Both the position numbers and the translations under genes were made by a program. From the NCBI GenBank assembly GCA_023439545.1, contig JAEXNT010000052.1, forward strand, positions 1-38,382: a stretch of DNA of 38,382 nucleotides. Reading direction: 5' to 3'. The notes beneath the pieces are model-generated. The model was given only the letters and a program-made list of their open reading frames with translations, did no database searches and was not told the DNA's origin. This document shows, piece after piece, positions 23,355-32,440 of this stretch. Each line of letters begins with the position of its first letter. Position 1 is the first letter of the stretch. Source of the DNA: Bacillota bacterium. GTDB lineage: Bacteria; Bacillota; Clostridia; Acetivibrionales; DTU013.

Positions 23355-23984
23355 CTAAACAGTGGTGACTGGTTTCACAAATTCAGCGCAGATATCGAAA
23401 TAATCCTGCATCGTATCGACATCCGCAAGTATGCCTTCATCCTGTACCTCGATTCTTTTAAAACCCTTGGAATCAATGAAATCCTTCAGGCTGCGGTATC
23501 CGGGAGCAAAAAGCAACTCGCCGATGTGGCTGCTCTTCATAAGCACGGGATGGCCGTTTTCTCCTTTATAGGAAGGAATGACGATGTCTGCGTCGATATT
23601 CAGCATGCTTTCATATACTTCACGGCTTATCAGAGGATAATCGCCGGGAGTCAGGAAAAAGCGTCCGGTTCTGACGTGCTCGAGGCCTTTCCTGACAGAG
23701 CTGAACATTCCGTCCCTGAATCTTTCGTTCAGAACCAGTTCCACCCTGGAATATCCCGAGACTACGGGCAAAATGGCGGAAACATTATAACCGCCCACAA
23801 TTATGAGCCTTGAGCACACTTCGTACATAGCATCGATACATCGCTCAAGTATCGTTTTACCAACTATGTCCAGGGTCATTTTGTATGCCCCTGTCCTGCT
23901 TGAAAGGCCCGCTGACAGAATGATCCCCTCGACGCCTGGAAGCCACACTTTATTATTATCCGAATATCCATCCGCTTGTTTCAC
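23355..23984 (-). CDS. MobA/MocA-like molybdopterin nucleotidyltransferase
   Basis: A nucleotidyltransferase of about 209 aa with the family's N-terminal LSAGLSSRTG...K loop (canonical LAAGxSxRMGxxK), a PGDYPLIS acid motif and GHPVLM near the middle. Next to a xanthine-dehydrogenase-like enzyme such proteins usually attach CMP to molybdopterin (MocA type). The start is uncertain: a GTG at 23984 immediately after the upstream stop is used here; a TTG at 24020 would add 12 residues and overlap the membrane protein gene. Confidence 0.85.
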   Translation of the reverse strand: MKQADGYSDNNKVWLPGVEGIILSAGLSSRTGAYKMTLDIVGKTILERCIDAMYEVCSRLIIVGGYNVSAILPVVSGYSRVELVLNERFRDGMFSSVRKGLEHVRTGRFFLTPGDYPLISREVYESMLNIDADIVIPSYKGENGHPVLMKSSHIGELLFAPGYRSLKDFIDSKGFKRIEVQDEGILADVDTMQDYFDICAEFVKPVTTV

Positions 23985-23985
23985 T

Positions 23986-24627
23986 TTACAGCGCCCATTG
24001 AACAAGCAAGGCGACTGCAAGCATCAAGCAGGAAAGTACGATCTCCGGTATGCTTTTCAATGCACTGCGAACGTTTAGACGCTTTATCATGCTGCCGGCC
24101 AATTCAGATACTTTCATACATCCGAAGATAACCAGGCAATTCGCCATGCTTTCAACGATCAAAAAGCTCAACAGGGTGGTAGCTGACCGCAATGGCGATA
24201 TAGCGGCAAAGCTCGCGGGCATTATCAGCATATATGCTATATACAGCAGCCTCCAGCCTATACTGACGGATAATACCCCCAGAAATCCGGTCCGATGAGC
24301 ATCTCGCCTGTCATAAACCAGTTTGAACAGGACAAATACCGCAAAGCCTTCAAGAATTATTGAAACTACAGGGTTGATTATCCTATCCGGGCTCGTGGGC
24401 ATTATGAAATCAATCATTTTTACTGCAGCTGCAAGAAAAGAGGTAAATATGACCGAATACAGGCTGTTTGTCCTCCTGTAAACGCTGCTGATAAAAAAGA
24501 ATGCAAGCGGGAACCACAAAATCCAGCCGATATCCAGTGAGAGTAAGTGCAGCAAATACCCGAGAGTAGCCTCGGTCAGGCCCCAGAAGGCGCCCCAGAA
24601 AATAATACCGCTCAGATACTTTTTCAT
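23986..24627 (-). CDS. integral membrane protein in the molybdenum hydroxylase operon
   Basis: A 213-aa protein with five or six hydrophobic helices (starting near 5, 30, 58, 88, 118 and 150, and one at the C-terminus). Conserved-looking polar positions lie in GAFWGLTEATLG near the start, KMIDFIMPTSPDRIINP and VESMAN. The size recalls substrate-binding S components of ECF transporters, but no energy-coupling genes are nearby and the family is not recognised. It lies between the 2Fe-2S subunit and nucleotidyltransferase genes. A role in uptake of the hydroxylase substrate is possible. Confidence 0.75.
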   Translation of the reverse strand: MKKYLSGIIFWGAFWGLTEATLGYLLHLLSLDIGWILWFPLAFFFISSVYRRTNSLYSVIFTSFLAAAVKMIDFIMPTSPDRIINPVVSIILEGFAVFVLFKLVYDRRDAHRTGFLGVLSVSIGWRLLYIAYMLIMPASFAAISPLRSATTLLSFLIVESMANCLVIFGCMKVSELAGSMIKRLNVRSALKSIPEIVLSCLMLAVALLVQWAL

Positions 24628-24716
24628 AATAGACCCTGCCTTTTAATAGATAAACTAAACCATATAATTCTATGCTTACGGAACCGGCAATATTTCAACT
24701 GACATGCTGTCCGGCG

Positions 24717-25184
24717 TCAAAGCCTTCCCAAAACCGACTTTACCGCTTCACATATCTCCTGATACCCCGTACACCTGCAGATATTGGATTCGAGCCACTC
24801 TTCTACCACGTCGCCGGTTGCATCCGGATAAATGCTGATCAAGGCCTGACTGTTCATAATCATTCCGGGGGTACAGTAGCCGCACTGTATGGCAAACCTG
24901 TCGATAAATTCCCGCTGTATTGGCGCGTCCACCAAACCCTCTATTGTAGTTATATCCGATCCTGTCGCTTCCACAGCGAGCATCAGGCAGGCCTTCACGG
25001 GCCATCCGTCCATCAGTACGGTACATGCGTCGCAGTCACCGTTCTCGCAGCCATTTTTAGCGCCGGTCAACCCGAGCTGTTCGCGCAGTACATATAAAAG
25101 CGTATCGGCGGGCCTGACGGTAACGCTCTTTTTACTGCCGTTGACATTGATATCGATAATACTTCTGCCCTTTAACTCAAGCAT
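24717..25184 (-). CDS. molybdenum hydroxylase 2Fe-2S subunit
   Basis: Electron-transfer subunit of a xanthine dehydrogenase-family enzyme, 155 aa. The plant-type 2Fe-2S cluster is bound by CENGDCDAC followed by a later cysteine in VKACLM, and the second cluster by QCGYCTPGM and NICRCTGY. In most relatives the first motif reads GxCGAC, so the Asp in CDAC is a modest variation. ATG follows AAAGGAG. It sits 6 bp after the FAD subunit gene. Confidence 0.95.
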   Translation of the reverse strand: MLELKGRSIIDINVNGSKKSVTVRPADTLLYVLREQLGLTGAKNGCENGDCDACTVLMDGWPVKACLMLAVEATGSDITTIEGLVDAPIQREFIDRFAIQCGYCTPGMIMNSQALISIYPDATGDVVEEWLESNICRCTGYQEICEAVKSVLGRL

Positions 25185-25190
25185 CGCCCT

Positions 25191-26033
25191 TTACTCCTTT
25201 CTATAGGCCCCGAGCATAGTCATCGCCTCTTCCAGGGCATTCCTCGCCACGAATTCACGATATCCTGACGAACCGAGAATATCTTCAAGCACCGGCGCGG
25301 GCAAATTGCTGAAGACGCTGTCGATCCTATCCTTGAGAACAGTCGAGCTGTTATTGAGATGGTCCTCTATCGTCGGAAGTCTGAAGGGATATTGGCATAA
25401 TCCGCTGAAGGCGGCCCTTATACGTTTGTCCTTCATGATCATCGTCACTGTAAATAGAGGGTAGTCGACCTTGTCCTGCCTGGTCTTTTTGATGCTTGCA
25501 TATGGCAGCACAGTATAACTCCTGTCGATTTTTACCTGGACCAGGAATTCACCGTCGTCAAGCTTCAGTTCCTTATCGAAGACCGTTGTGAGAGGCCGGG
25601 TCTTCACGCCTCCGCGGCCTGCGGTCACAGCTTCGCAATCGCACAACAGCAAAGGCAGCAGCGCTTCCTTATAAGGCATACTGCTGCAGATATTACCTCC
25701 GAGTGTGATCTTGTCGCGCGCCGTATGGTCGGCCGACCTGCGGCAGCATTCTCCCAGGAGCGGAAATAACCTTGAATCGGATATCCTGGTAAGCGTCACA
25801 GCAGCGCCTATTACCAGCTTATCGCCCTGATACCCGAATTGGCGGCATTCGGGAATGCTCTTTATGTCGATCACCGCGTCGAAACGCATCAGGTTCGTTC
25901 TCGAAAGGCTTATAATCTCCGTCCCGCCGGCGTAATATATTGCTTTGCTGCCCTGTCCTGTCAGGGCGCTGTAAATATCCGCCGCCTCCTCGACCGAATC
26001 GGGCCTGTAGTAATCAAAGTCGAAAGCTATCAT
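25191..26033 (-). CDS. molybdenum hydroxylase FAD-binding subunit
   Basis: The 280-aa flavin subunit (CoxM/XdhB family) that passes electrons between the 2Fe-2S clusters and the acceptor. The N-terminal FAD region has YYRPDSVEEAADIY and AGGTEI, and the middle has TLGGNICSSMPYKEALLPLLLC with the pyrophosphate-binding glycines. The C-terminal domain is the usual CO_deh_flav_C fold. The start at 26033 overlaps the stop of the large subunit gene as ATGA and has GGGAGGG upstream, which implies coupled translation. Confidence 0.94.
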   Translation of the reverse strand: MIAFDFDYYRPDSVEEAADIYSALTGQGSKAIYYAGGTEIISLSRTNLMRFDAVIDIKSIPECRQFGYQGDKLVIGAAVTLTRISDSRLFPLLGECCRRSADHTARDKITLGGNICSSMPYKEALLPLLLCDCEAVTAGRGGVKTRPLTTVFDKELKLDDGEFLVQVKIDRSYTVLPYASIKKTRQDKVDYPLFTVTMIMKDKRIRAAFSGLCQYPFRLPTIEDHLNNSSTVLKDRIDSVFSNLPAPVLEDILGSSGYREFVARNALEEAMTMLGAYRKE

Positions 26034-28366
26034 ACCTGCCCTCCCGTCTTTGTTTTCCACAATGATTCAGGAGTAAGCGGAAGCCTGTTCAGGTCAGCCT
26101 CTATCGCAACCGAAAGGCAGTTTGCCAGCGCGCCCGGCATTCCGATCAGCCCGTGTTCACCCAGACCGCGCGCGCCGTACGGTCCGTCTATCTCAGGCGT
26201 TTCAAAAAACTCAACGAGATATTCAGGATTCTGCCCACAGCGCATAGTTCTGTACATTCTCAGGTTTGGGTTCAGCATGATCCCATTATTGTCATATAGA
26301 AAAGCTTCCCTGCCGGCAAGGCTCAAACCCATGGACATTCCGCCCATCGTCACCGATTTTGCAGCCATCGGATTTATGACCTTTCCGGCGTCCAGAACGC
26401 ATGCCGCCCTCAGCAGCCTGTATGTATAGTCTTTCGTTTCGAGTTCCACTTCCACTGCTTCGGCGCCTACCGTCCAGAGCGGCCCTGGGTTGCCCTTGCC
26501 GGTTTCCCTGTCCATACCGCTCAAATGTTTCATTATGAAGCTTCCACACCCGATAACCTGTCCGCCAATGGAATTACCGTTGGGATATTTGTAGCCATGG
26601 ATCACTTCCGTTATATCCAGATATTTTTGCTCGTCACTTTTGATGAATACCTTCCCGCCTTCGACTTCAAGGTCTTCGGGAGAACACCTCAAAACTACCG
26701 AAGCGATCTCCCTGATCTGCCGGATAACATCGTCCGCTGCTGCAATGACTGCGTTTCCAACCATATAGGTCGTGCTGCTCGCGACTGTTTTCCAATGTTC
26801 CGGATTATCACGCGTATCTACCTCCATCGAAACGTTAATCCTGTTCGGATCGAGCTTCAATTTTTCAGCCAATATCTGTGCGAGCACTGTCTTTGCTCCC
26901 TGCCCGATTTCAACGGCGCCGACGCTCAGGTTGGCATAGCCGTCAGGGGAAAATGTGATTACAGCGCCTGATGCAGCATCGGGAGGCGTTGTGGAGGTCT
27001 TCCAGAAGCAGGCTGCTCCTTTTGCCCTGATCCTGGTACCGCTTATTGTGATCCTTCGACCTTCGTCCCAGTTTATCAGCGCTTTGAGCCTGTTTATACA
27101 TTCCGGGAGGTTGCCAATATTGCTTTTTGTCAGTTCTGATTGAGTAGGCGTGGTATCTCCCGGCATTATCGCGTTATTGTATCTTAGCACCAGCGGGTCC
27201 ATTCCAAGGGCATTCGCCAGCTTGTCCATCGTCCTTTCTATCGCGGCGGTGTACTCGGCATGGCCGAAACCTCTGAAGGACGTTACATAGGTATGATTGG
27301 TATAAACGCACATTGAATCGCACGATACGTTTTCTATGTCATAGGGACCCGTGCAGTCGGATGCGATCGATTTTGTCATAACGGCTCCCATATCACAATA
27401 TGCCCCGCTGTTGACCAGATAAGTGATTTCGGCAGCCTTAAGCATACCATCTCTGGCAGCCCCCAGCTTGACCCTGGCCTCAAGCCCGATACGGCAGGGG
27501 GAACTGATCATATCCTCTTCTCTTGTGTTCGTTATGATTACTTCTCTTCCGTCAACAGACCTTGATGCAAGGTAGGCAATGAGCTCAAGCTGCACTGCGG
27601 CTTTACCGCCAAAAGAACCGCCGACCATCGGGGTATGTACCGTTATCTTTCCGTTATCGATGCCAAAGTGGCGGGCCAGCTTCTTCCTGATTATGTAGGG
27701 CGCCTGTGAAGGCGTGTGTATTATCACCTGTCCGTCAGCTTTGATCTCCGCCCTGACTGACCGCGTCTCCAGCGCGACATGATCGGACTGTGGAATAAAA
27801 AAGCTTTCTTCGGCTGTGATCTCACTCTCGGCCCAGCCCTTTGCCATATCGCCTTTTCTGATCTTTACATGATTTGCGATATTAGTATTAGGTTCCGGAA
27901 AGCATTGCTTAATCCGCCTGTAATTGCCCAGACCTTCATGTATCAATACCGCTCCCGGCTTTACCGAATCACCGGGAGAATTCAGTACAGGCAGCGGTTC
28001 GTATTCGACTTTTATTAGCTCGGCAGCCCTGCAGGCCTCAAGTTCGCTGTCGGCGACAACGACTGCAACAGGTTCCCCGAAATACCTTACCTTGCCGGCT
28101 GCGATAGGAGGCCGGTCTTCGATGAATGTACCTGTAAGGATGCCCTTTATGTCGTCCCCTGTCAAGACCGCGCGTACTCCGGGCGAGTTTGCCGCTTCAA
28201 AAACATCGATCCTCCTGATAACGGCATGGGCAAATTTGCTGGTGACCATTTTTGCGTGCAGGATCCCCGGCACAATGACATCGCTCGTGAATTTGACCCT
28301 GCCTGTGGCCTTATCCGCCGCATCTTTCCTGATAATGCTTTTCCCGACCGCAATTGCTGTCTCCAT
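26030..28366 (-). CDS. molybdenum hydroxylase large subunit (xanthine dehydrogenase family)
   Basis: The 778-aa subunit that holds the molybdopterin cofactor and hydroxylates the substrate, most often an N-heterocycle or aldehyde. Visible are the Moco loops GGSFGGKA (about 250), TSFRGFGHAE and EIGQGAKTVLAQ, and the catalytic glutamate in GARGLGEHG (about 735). The start at 28366 has GGAGG 7 nt upstream. Downstream genes encode the FAD and 2Fe-2S subunits, an unknown membrane protein, a MocA-like transferase and an NTPase. The substrate cannot be deduced; purine, nicotinate or another heterocycle are all open. Confidence 0.95.
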   Translation of the reverse strand: METAIAVGKSIIRKDAADKATGRVKFTSDVIVPGILHAKMVTSKFAHAVIRRIDVFEAANSPGVRAVLTGDDIKGILTGTFIEDRPPIAAGKVRYFGEPVAVVVADSELEACRAAELIKVEYEPLPVLNSPGDSVKPGAVLIHEGLGNYRRIKQCFPEPNTNIANHVKIRKGDMAKGWAESEITAEESFFIPQSDHVALETRSVRAEIKADGQVIIHTPSQAPYIIRKKLARHFGIDNGKITVHTPMVGGSFGGKAAVQLELIAYLASRSVDGREVIITNTREEDMISSPCRIGLEARVKLGAARDGMLKAAEITYLVNSGAYCDMGAVMTKSIASDCTGPYDIENVSCDSMCVYTNHTYVTSFRGFGHAEYTAAIERTMDKLANALGMDPLVLRYNNAIMPGDTTPTQSELTKSNIGNLPECINRLKALINWDEGRRITISGTRIRAKGAACFWKTSTTPPDAASGAVITFSPDGYANLSVGAVEIGQGAKTVLAQILAEKLKLDPNRINVSMEVDTRDNPEHWKTVASSTTYMVGNAVIAAADDVIRQIREIASVVLRCSPEDLEVEGGKVFIKSDEQKYLDITEVIHGYKYPNGNSIGGQVIGCGSFIMKHLSGMDRETGKGNPGPLWTVGAEAVEVELETKDYTYRLLRAACVLDAGKVINPMAAKSVTMGGMSMGLSLAGREAFLYDNNGIMLNPNLRMYRTMRCGQNPEYLVEFFETPEIDGPYGARGLGEHGLIGMPGALANCLSVAIEADLNRLPLTPESLWKTKTGGQV

Positions 28367-28527
28367 TGATTTTCCTCCACCCGTGTGATATATTTCCCCC
28401 GCAGGCAGCCTATTATTCCAGATCTTGTGGTATTCTGCCTCCAAATTCCTGTTTATACCGTTTTATTATTCACACAAAAGCGCCGGATATGAATATGATA
28501 GAGCGAGCTGCTATTTTGTAACGAGAG

Positions 28528-29865
28528 GTGTGCCCAATGTATAGTATTATCCACAGCAATGCCAAAGGGGTCAGGAGGATAGATCCCGCGGATATTGCCG
28601 TACCGCCTGGCTTTAAAACGGATGTGTTCACGGACGGACTGACAACTCCCATCAATATTACAATGACTGATAACGGTGAGATGCTTGTAGCAGACGCAGG
28701 CGTAGCGGATGGTAACGGCAAGGTGCTGAAGCTTGTGAACGACAGGTTCGAGACAATCGCGGACGGCTTCAGGCCGCCTTTGACGGGCATAACCTGCTAC
28801 AAAGGGGATATATACGTCGCTCACAGGGGCTTTATTACAGTGATCAGGCCTAACGGCAGCAAAGTGGATGTGCTGAGCGGGCTTCCAAGCTGGGGCGATC
28901 ACCATAACAACAGGGTCGTTTTCGGCGCGGACGGCAAAATGTATTTCGGCCAAGGCACGGCAACGAACTCGGGCGTCGTCGGGGAAGACAACGAATGGTT
29001 TTCGAACTACCCGTTCTTCCACGATTACCCCGGCTGCGATATCGAATTGAGGGGCTTTAACTTCATTACCCAAAACCCTCAGAGCAAGGCGCCCTCAGAT
29101 ATGGTCTGCACCGGCGCCTACCAGCCTTTCGGCGTGCCCGGACGTCCGGGAGAAAAAATTAGAGGGATCGCCCGTGCGAGCGGAAGCATACTGCGGGCCA
29201 ATCCGGACGGTTCGTGCCTCGAGCTGGTCGCGTGGGGCCTCAGGAATCCCTTCAGGATAAGGTTCGACAGCTCGGGACGGTTATTCGCGGCCAATCACGG
29301 CATGGATGTACGCGGCAGCCGTCCGGTAGCCAACGCGCCTGATGAATTCCAGTTGATAAGGTATGGGGCATGGTACGGCTGGCCCGATTATACCGGCGGC
29401 ATGCCTGTAACGATGCCGCAATTCAAGCCCGAGGGCAAGCCTCGTCCGGAGTTCCTGCTGGCGAACCATCCAATGCGCCCTCCGACGCCTCTTGCAAATT
29501 TCGTTCCGCATTCAGCCATAATGGGCTTCGAGTTCAACCATTCGCCTGCTTTCGGTCCTACAGGCAACGCATTCATCGCCGAATACGGCAGTGAAGCCCC
29601 CGAAACAACTGGCGGATTGCCGCTTCCGGGTGTAGGACACAGAGTTTCGACAATCGACATGCAGACCGGGAGGATAGCTACATTTGCAATCAATAAGAGC
29701 GGTTACGCCGCATCCTATACGGGTGGCGGCGGGTTCGAGCGTCCCATCGACATTCTCTTTTCAGACAGGGACGAGTTGTTCGTATCGGATTTCGGCCTGA
29801 CGCAGGAAGAAGACGGAGGGTTTGTACAGGGTACGGGCGTCATCTGGAGGATAACGAGGGCATAG
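28528..29865 (+). CDS. PQQ-type sugar dehydrogenase / sorbosone dehydrogenase-like beta-propeller
   Basis: A 445-aa protein with the six-bladed propeller of the glucose/sorbosone dehydrogenase family. Recognisable segments are PPGFKTDVFTDGL, SWGDHHNNRVVFGADGKMYFGQG, WGLRNPFRIRFDSSGRLF, NAPDEFQLI and GAWYGWPDYTGG. No signal peptide is visible, which is unusual because most PQQ dehydrogenases of this class are periplasmic or secreted. No PQQ biosynthesis genes are nearby, and clostridia generally lack them, so the true cofactor or binding function may differ. It faces away from the molybdenum hydroxylase operon. Confidence 0.85.
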   Translation: MCPMYSIIHSNAKGVRRIDPADIAVPPGFKTDVFTDGLTTPINITMTDNGEMLVADAGVADGNGKVLKLVNDRFETIADGFRPPLTGITCYKGDIYVAHRGFITVIRPNGSKVDVLSGLPSWGDHHNNRVVFGADGKMYFGQGTATNSGVVGEDNEWFSNYPFFHDYPGCDIELRGFNFITQNPQSKAPSDMVCTGAYQPFGVPGRPGEKIRGIARASGSILRANPDGSCLELVAWGLRNPFRIRFDSSGRLFAANHGMDVRGSRPVANAPDEFQLIRYGAWYGWPDYTGGMPVTMPQFKPEGKPRPEFLLANHPMRPPTPLANFVPHSAIMGFEFNHSPAFGPTGNAFIAEYGSEAPETTGGLPLPGVGHRVSTIDMQTGRIATFAINKSGYAASYTGGGGFERPIDILFSDRDELFVSDFGLTQEEDGGFVQGTGVIWRITRA

Positions 29866-29902
29866 CATTACGGCTTGACCAGCCTATATGATATCGGATA
29901 TG

Positions 29903-31348
29903 TTACAGCAGCCCATACGGCCCCAGTACGGCTCTTATATCGCTGTTGATCCTGCCGGCGTTTATGCTGCCGATCGTCGTATCCTTCAGGTTATATTTCA
30001 TCTTCAGTCTCAAGATGCGGTATACGCTTTCATTTATCCGCGACATGGGTATGGTACCGCTCACGGCCGCATTTCTCAGGGCGTTCAACACCTTTACTTC
30101 GTTGTTGTAGCCTCCGCTGAGAAGTATGATATCGCTTCCGGCATTCACAGACTTTATAGCCGCTTCAGCCAGATCATAATTCTTCGTAATGGCTCCCATG
30201 GTCATGTCGTCCGTAATCACTACACCTTTGAAGCCCAACCGGTTTCGCAGGATATCGGTGATAACTGTCTTCGACATGGACGAAGGATTCGCCGGATCTA
30301 CCCTTGTCAGCAATATATGTGCGACCATTACTGCATCCGCGCCGTTATTTATAGCTGCTTTGAAGGGTACGAATTCAAAGCTCGACAGCCGGTTCAGATC
30401 ATAATTTACAATGGGCAGTGCGGTATGCGAATCAACGGATGTATCACCATGACCCGGGAAATGCTTGACTACGGGTATCACTCCTCCGTCCCTGATCCCC
30501 AGCATCGTCTGGATGCCAAGCCTGCTTACGATCTCCGGAGTGGAACCGAAAGCCCTGTCCCCTATCACAGGATTATTGGGATTGCTGTTTATGTCCAGGA
30601 CAGGCGCAAAGTCCATATTGAAACCGAATGAACGGATCATCTCCGCTGTCACGTTTCCGACCCGGTAGGCGAGGCTGTTATCGTTTACCCTGCCGATCGC
30701 CCCCATAGCCGGGATATTCACGAATTCGGCAGGCATACGGCTTACCCTTCCGCCTTCCTCATCGACCGATACGAAAATCGGCGCCTTGTTTGACGAATTC
30801 GTTATCTTGAGCCAATTGATCAAAGCCAGAAGCTGGCCCGTACTCTGAACGTTGCCGCCGTATAGTATAAAACCGCCGATGCGGTAATTTCTGATCAGCG
30901 CTCTGACGTTGTCGTTCACTTCATAGCCTTCAAACCCGGCAATAACCATCTGACCTATTTTCTCGTCAAGAGTCATACCCGCAAGTAATTCCGCCGCTGC
31001 GTCGGCAATGGGTATGCAAAGCTTTTGCCCGACGGACAGTATGCCGGGATTGACGATCTGTGGATTGGCCCTGAGAATGGCGTCGACACTTACGTGATAT
31101 GTCTGTGCTATTTTATAAAGCGTGTCCCCCGGTTGAATTATCCTGACAGTCTGCCCCGGCGGACACAACGGTATGCAAATGACCTGCCCTACTCTAAGCC
31201 GATAGGGATCGAGTCCGGGATTCGCCGCAGTTAATTGGGATACGTTGACGCCAAGCCTGACCGCAATGAAATAAAGAGTGTCGCCCTGCCTGATCGTGTA
31301 TTGGTAACTGTTTGCAGGGCACTGCCTGTACTGAAAAAACTCATACAT
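29903..31348 (-). CDS. LysM-GH3 protein, beta-N-acetylhexosaminidase-like
   Basis: A 481-aa protein with two N-terminal LysM domains (about 16-60 and 67-112: YTIRQGDTLYFIA and RIIQPGDTLYKIA) and one glycoside hydrolase family 3 catalytic domain. NagZ-type landmarks are DEEGGRVSRMP, KHFPGHGDTSVDSH with the catalytic His/Asp pair, and the nucleophile aspartate in VITDDMTMGAI. LysM binds peptidoglycan, so the likely substrate is GlcNAc-MurNAc material. There is no signal peptide; together with the Cys-Pro N-terminus this resembles mother-cell proteins placed on the forespore surface. The C-terminal GH3 domain of larger enzymes is absent. Confidence 0.92.
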   Translation of the reverse strand: MYEFFQYRQCPANSYQYTIRQGDTLYFIAVRLGVNVSQLTAANPGLDPYRLRVGQVICIPLCPPGQTVRIIQPGDTLYKIAQTYHVSVDAILRANPQIVNPGILSVGQKLCIPIADAAAELLAGMTLDEKIGQMVIAGFEGYEVNDNVRALIRNYRIGGFILYGGNVQSTGQLLALINWLKITNSSNKAPIFVSVDEEGGRVSRMPAEFVNIPAMGAIGRVNDNSLAYRVGNVTAEMIRSFGFNMDFAPVLDINSNPNNPVIGDRAFGSTPEIVSRLGIQTMLGIRDGGVIPVVKHFPGHGDTSVDSHTALPIVNYDLNRLSSFEFVPFKAAINNGADAVMVAHILLTRVDPANPSSMSKTVITDILRNRLGFKGVVITDDMTMGAITKNYDLAEAAIKSVNAGSDIILLSGGYNNEVKVLNALRNAAVSGTIPMSRINESVYRILRLKMKYNLKDTTIGSINAGRINSDIRAVLGPYGLL

Positions 31349-31540
31349 AATAAAGACCAGTCATCCCTGGCCAGCAACCGGCCAAAAATCTTCTTATGTA
31401 TACTATGATGCGGAACCGGTTTTGCTTCCATATCGCTCCATATCGTTTCCTTCCAAAAATTCAAGGCAGTTGCAGCTTCCAAAATTATATGATATATTGT
31501 GTTACAATTTATTATACCAACGACCGGAGGCTCGGTAACT

Positions 31541-32188
31541 TTGATAGAGGTATTTTTGAGATCGATGCTTATAGGTTATTCAGGCGCAATGATGCCCGGT
31601 TCTCTGCTTACCTACACTTTGGATAAAAGCATGAAGACCGGCGCCAAAGCGGGTATTTTGATCTCTCTGGGTCACGCGCTTCTCGAACTTTCGCTCGTGA
31701 TACTGATATTTCTAGGCGTGGGCAAATACCTCGGCACAACGGCAGCGCAGTTGATAATAGGGATATTGGGCGGGCTGGTTCTGATATTTTTCGGGGCCGG
31801 CATGGTCAAAGATATCTTCAAGGGTAATATAAACGTCGACTTCAACAAGCCTGCCGACGCCAAATATGGGAATATTGTGGTCGGAGGCGCACTGATAAGC
31901 GCATCCAATCCTTATTTCATAATATGGTGGGCGGCGGTCGGCCTCGGCCTTATCATGAATGCATACAACTCATTCGGCATTGCGGGCGTCATATTATTCT
32001 ATACAGGCCACGTCCTTTCGGATTTCACCTGGTACTGCTTCATTTCGGTCCTGATCAGCAAGACAAGGACTTTTATAAATCTGAAGGTCTACAAGATCGT
32101 GATCGCCTTGCTGGGCGTCTGTCTTGCAGGCTTCGGTCTCAGTTTCCTGATAGCGTCCGTGAAAATTGCATACGGCTTTCTGGCTTAA
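31541..32188 (+). CDS. LysE/RhtB family membrane exporter
   Basis: A 215-aa membrane protein with six helices, of the LysE translocator superfamily that exports amino acids or related small molecules. Family features are an early GYSGAMMPGSLLTYTL segment, a glycine-rich third helix (GILGGLVLIFFGAGMV) and ASNPYFIIWW in the fourth region. The start is taken as TTG at 31541 because GGAGG lies 10 nt upstream; a longer GTG-started frame from 31499 has no ribosome site. The exported substrate is unknown. Confidence 0.88.
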   Translation: MIEVFLRSMLIGYSGAMMPGSLLTYTLDKSMKTGAKAGILISLGHALLELSLVILIFLGVGKYLGTTAAQLIIGILGGLVLIFFGAGMVKDIFKGNINVDFNKPADAKYGNIVVGGALISASNPYFIIWWAAVGLGLIMNAYNSFGIAGVILFYTGHVLSDFTWYCFISVLISKTRTFINLKVYKIVIALLGVCLAGFGLSFLIASVKIAYGFLA

Positions 32189-32227
32189 GTACGATCCCGA
32201 ATTATTTATGAAGGGTATTTTAATGAA

Positions 32228-32440
32228 TCACACTATCCTTACACAAGGACCGTGTCCAGGAATAATATATTTCACGGGAAGGTCCCTGACGCTTTGCTGT
32301 ACTGTTCTGTAGCCCTTGGGATCCGGGATCTGCGACGGCGATATACCTTGCGGCTCATCCTCCAGGCGTGAATCGACGATTTTATCCTTAAGGACAACTG
32401 CCGGGAGCGAGCTATTCGCCCGCCCCCAGGCAATCCTAAT
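32228..32440 (-). pseudogene. possible C-terminal remnant of a metallo-beta-lactamase-fold protein
   Basis: After the chemotaxis receptor stop, another minus-strand frame stays open for about 70 codons to 32228 without any usable start codon. It ends with a segment reading GYRTVQQSVRDLPVKYIIPGHG followed by PCVRIV. The pattern of Leu spacing before IIPGHGP is characteristic of the end of MBL-fold hydrolases. The rest of that protein is missing. It may be a decayed gene or a chance frame. Nothing else was found in this 247-bp gap. Confidence 0.3.

Noticed and set aside
28453..29073. 206-aa minus frame opposite the sugar dehydrogenase gene
   Set aside because: Antisense shadow; the plus frame carries the propeller motifs.
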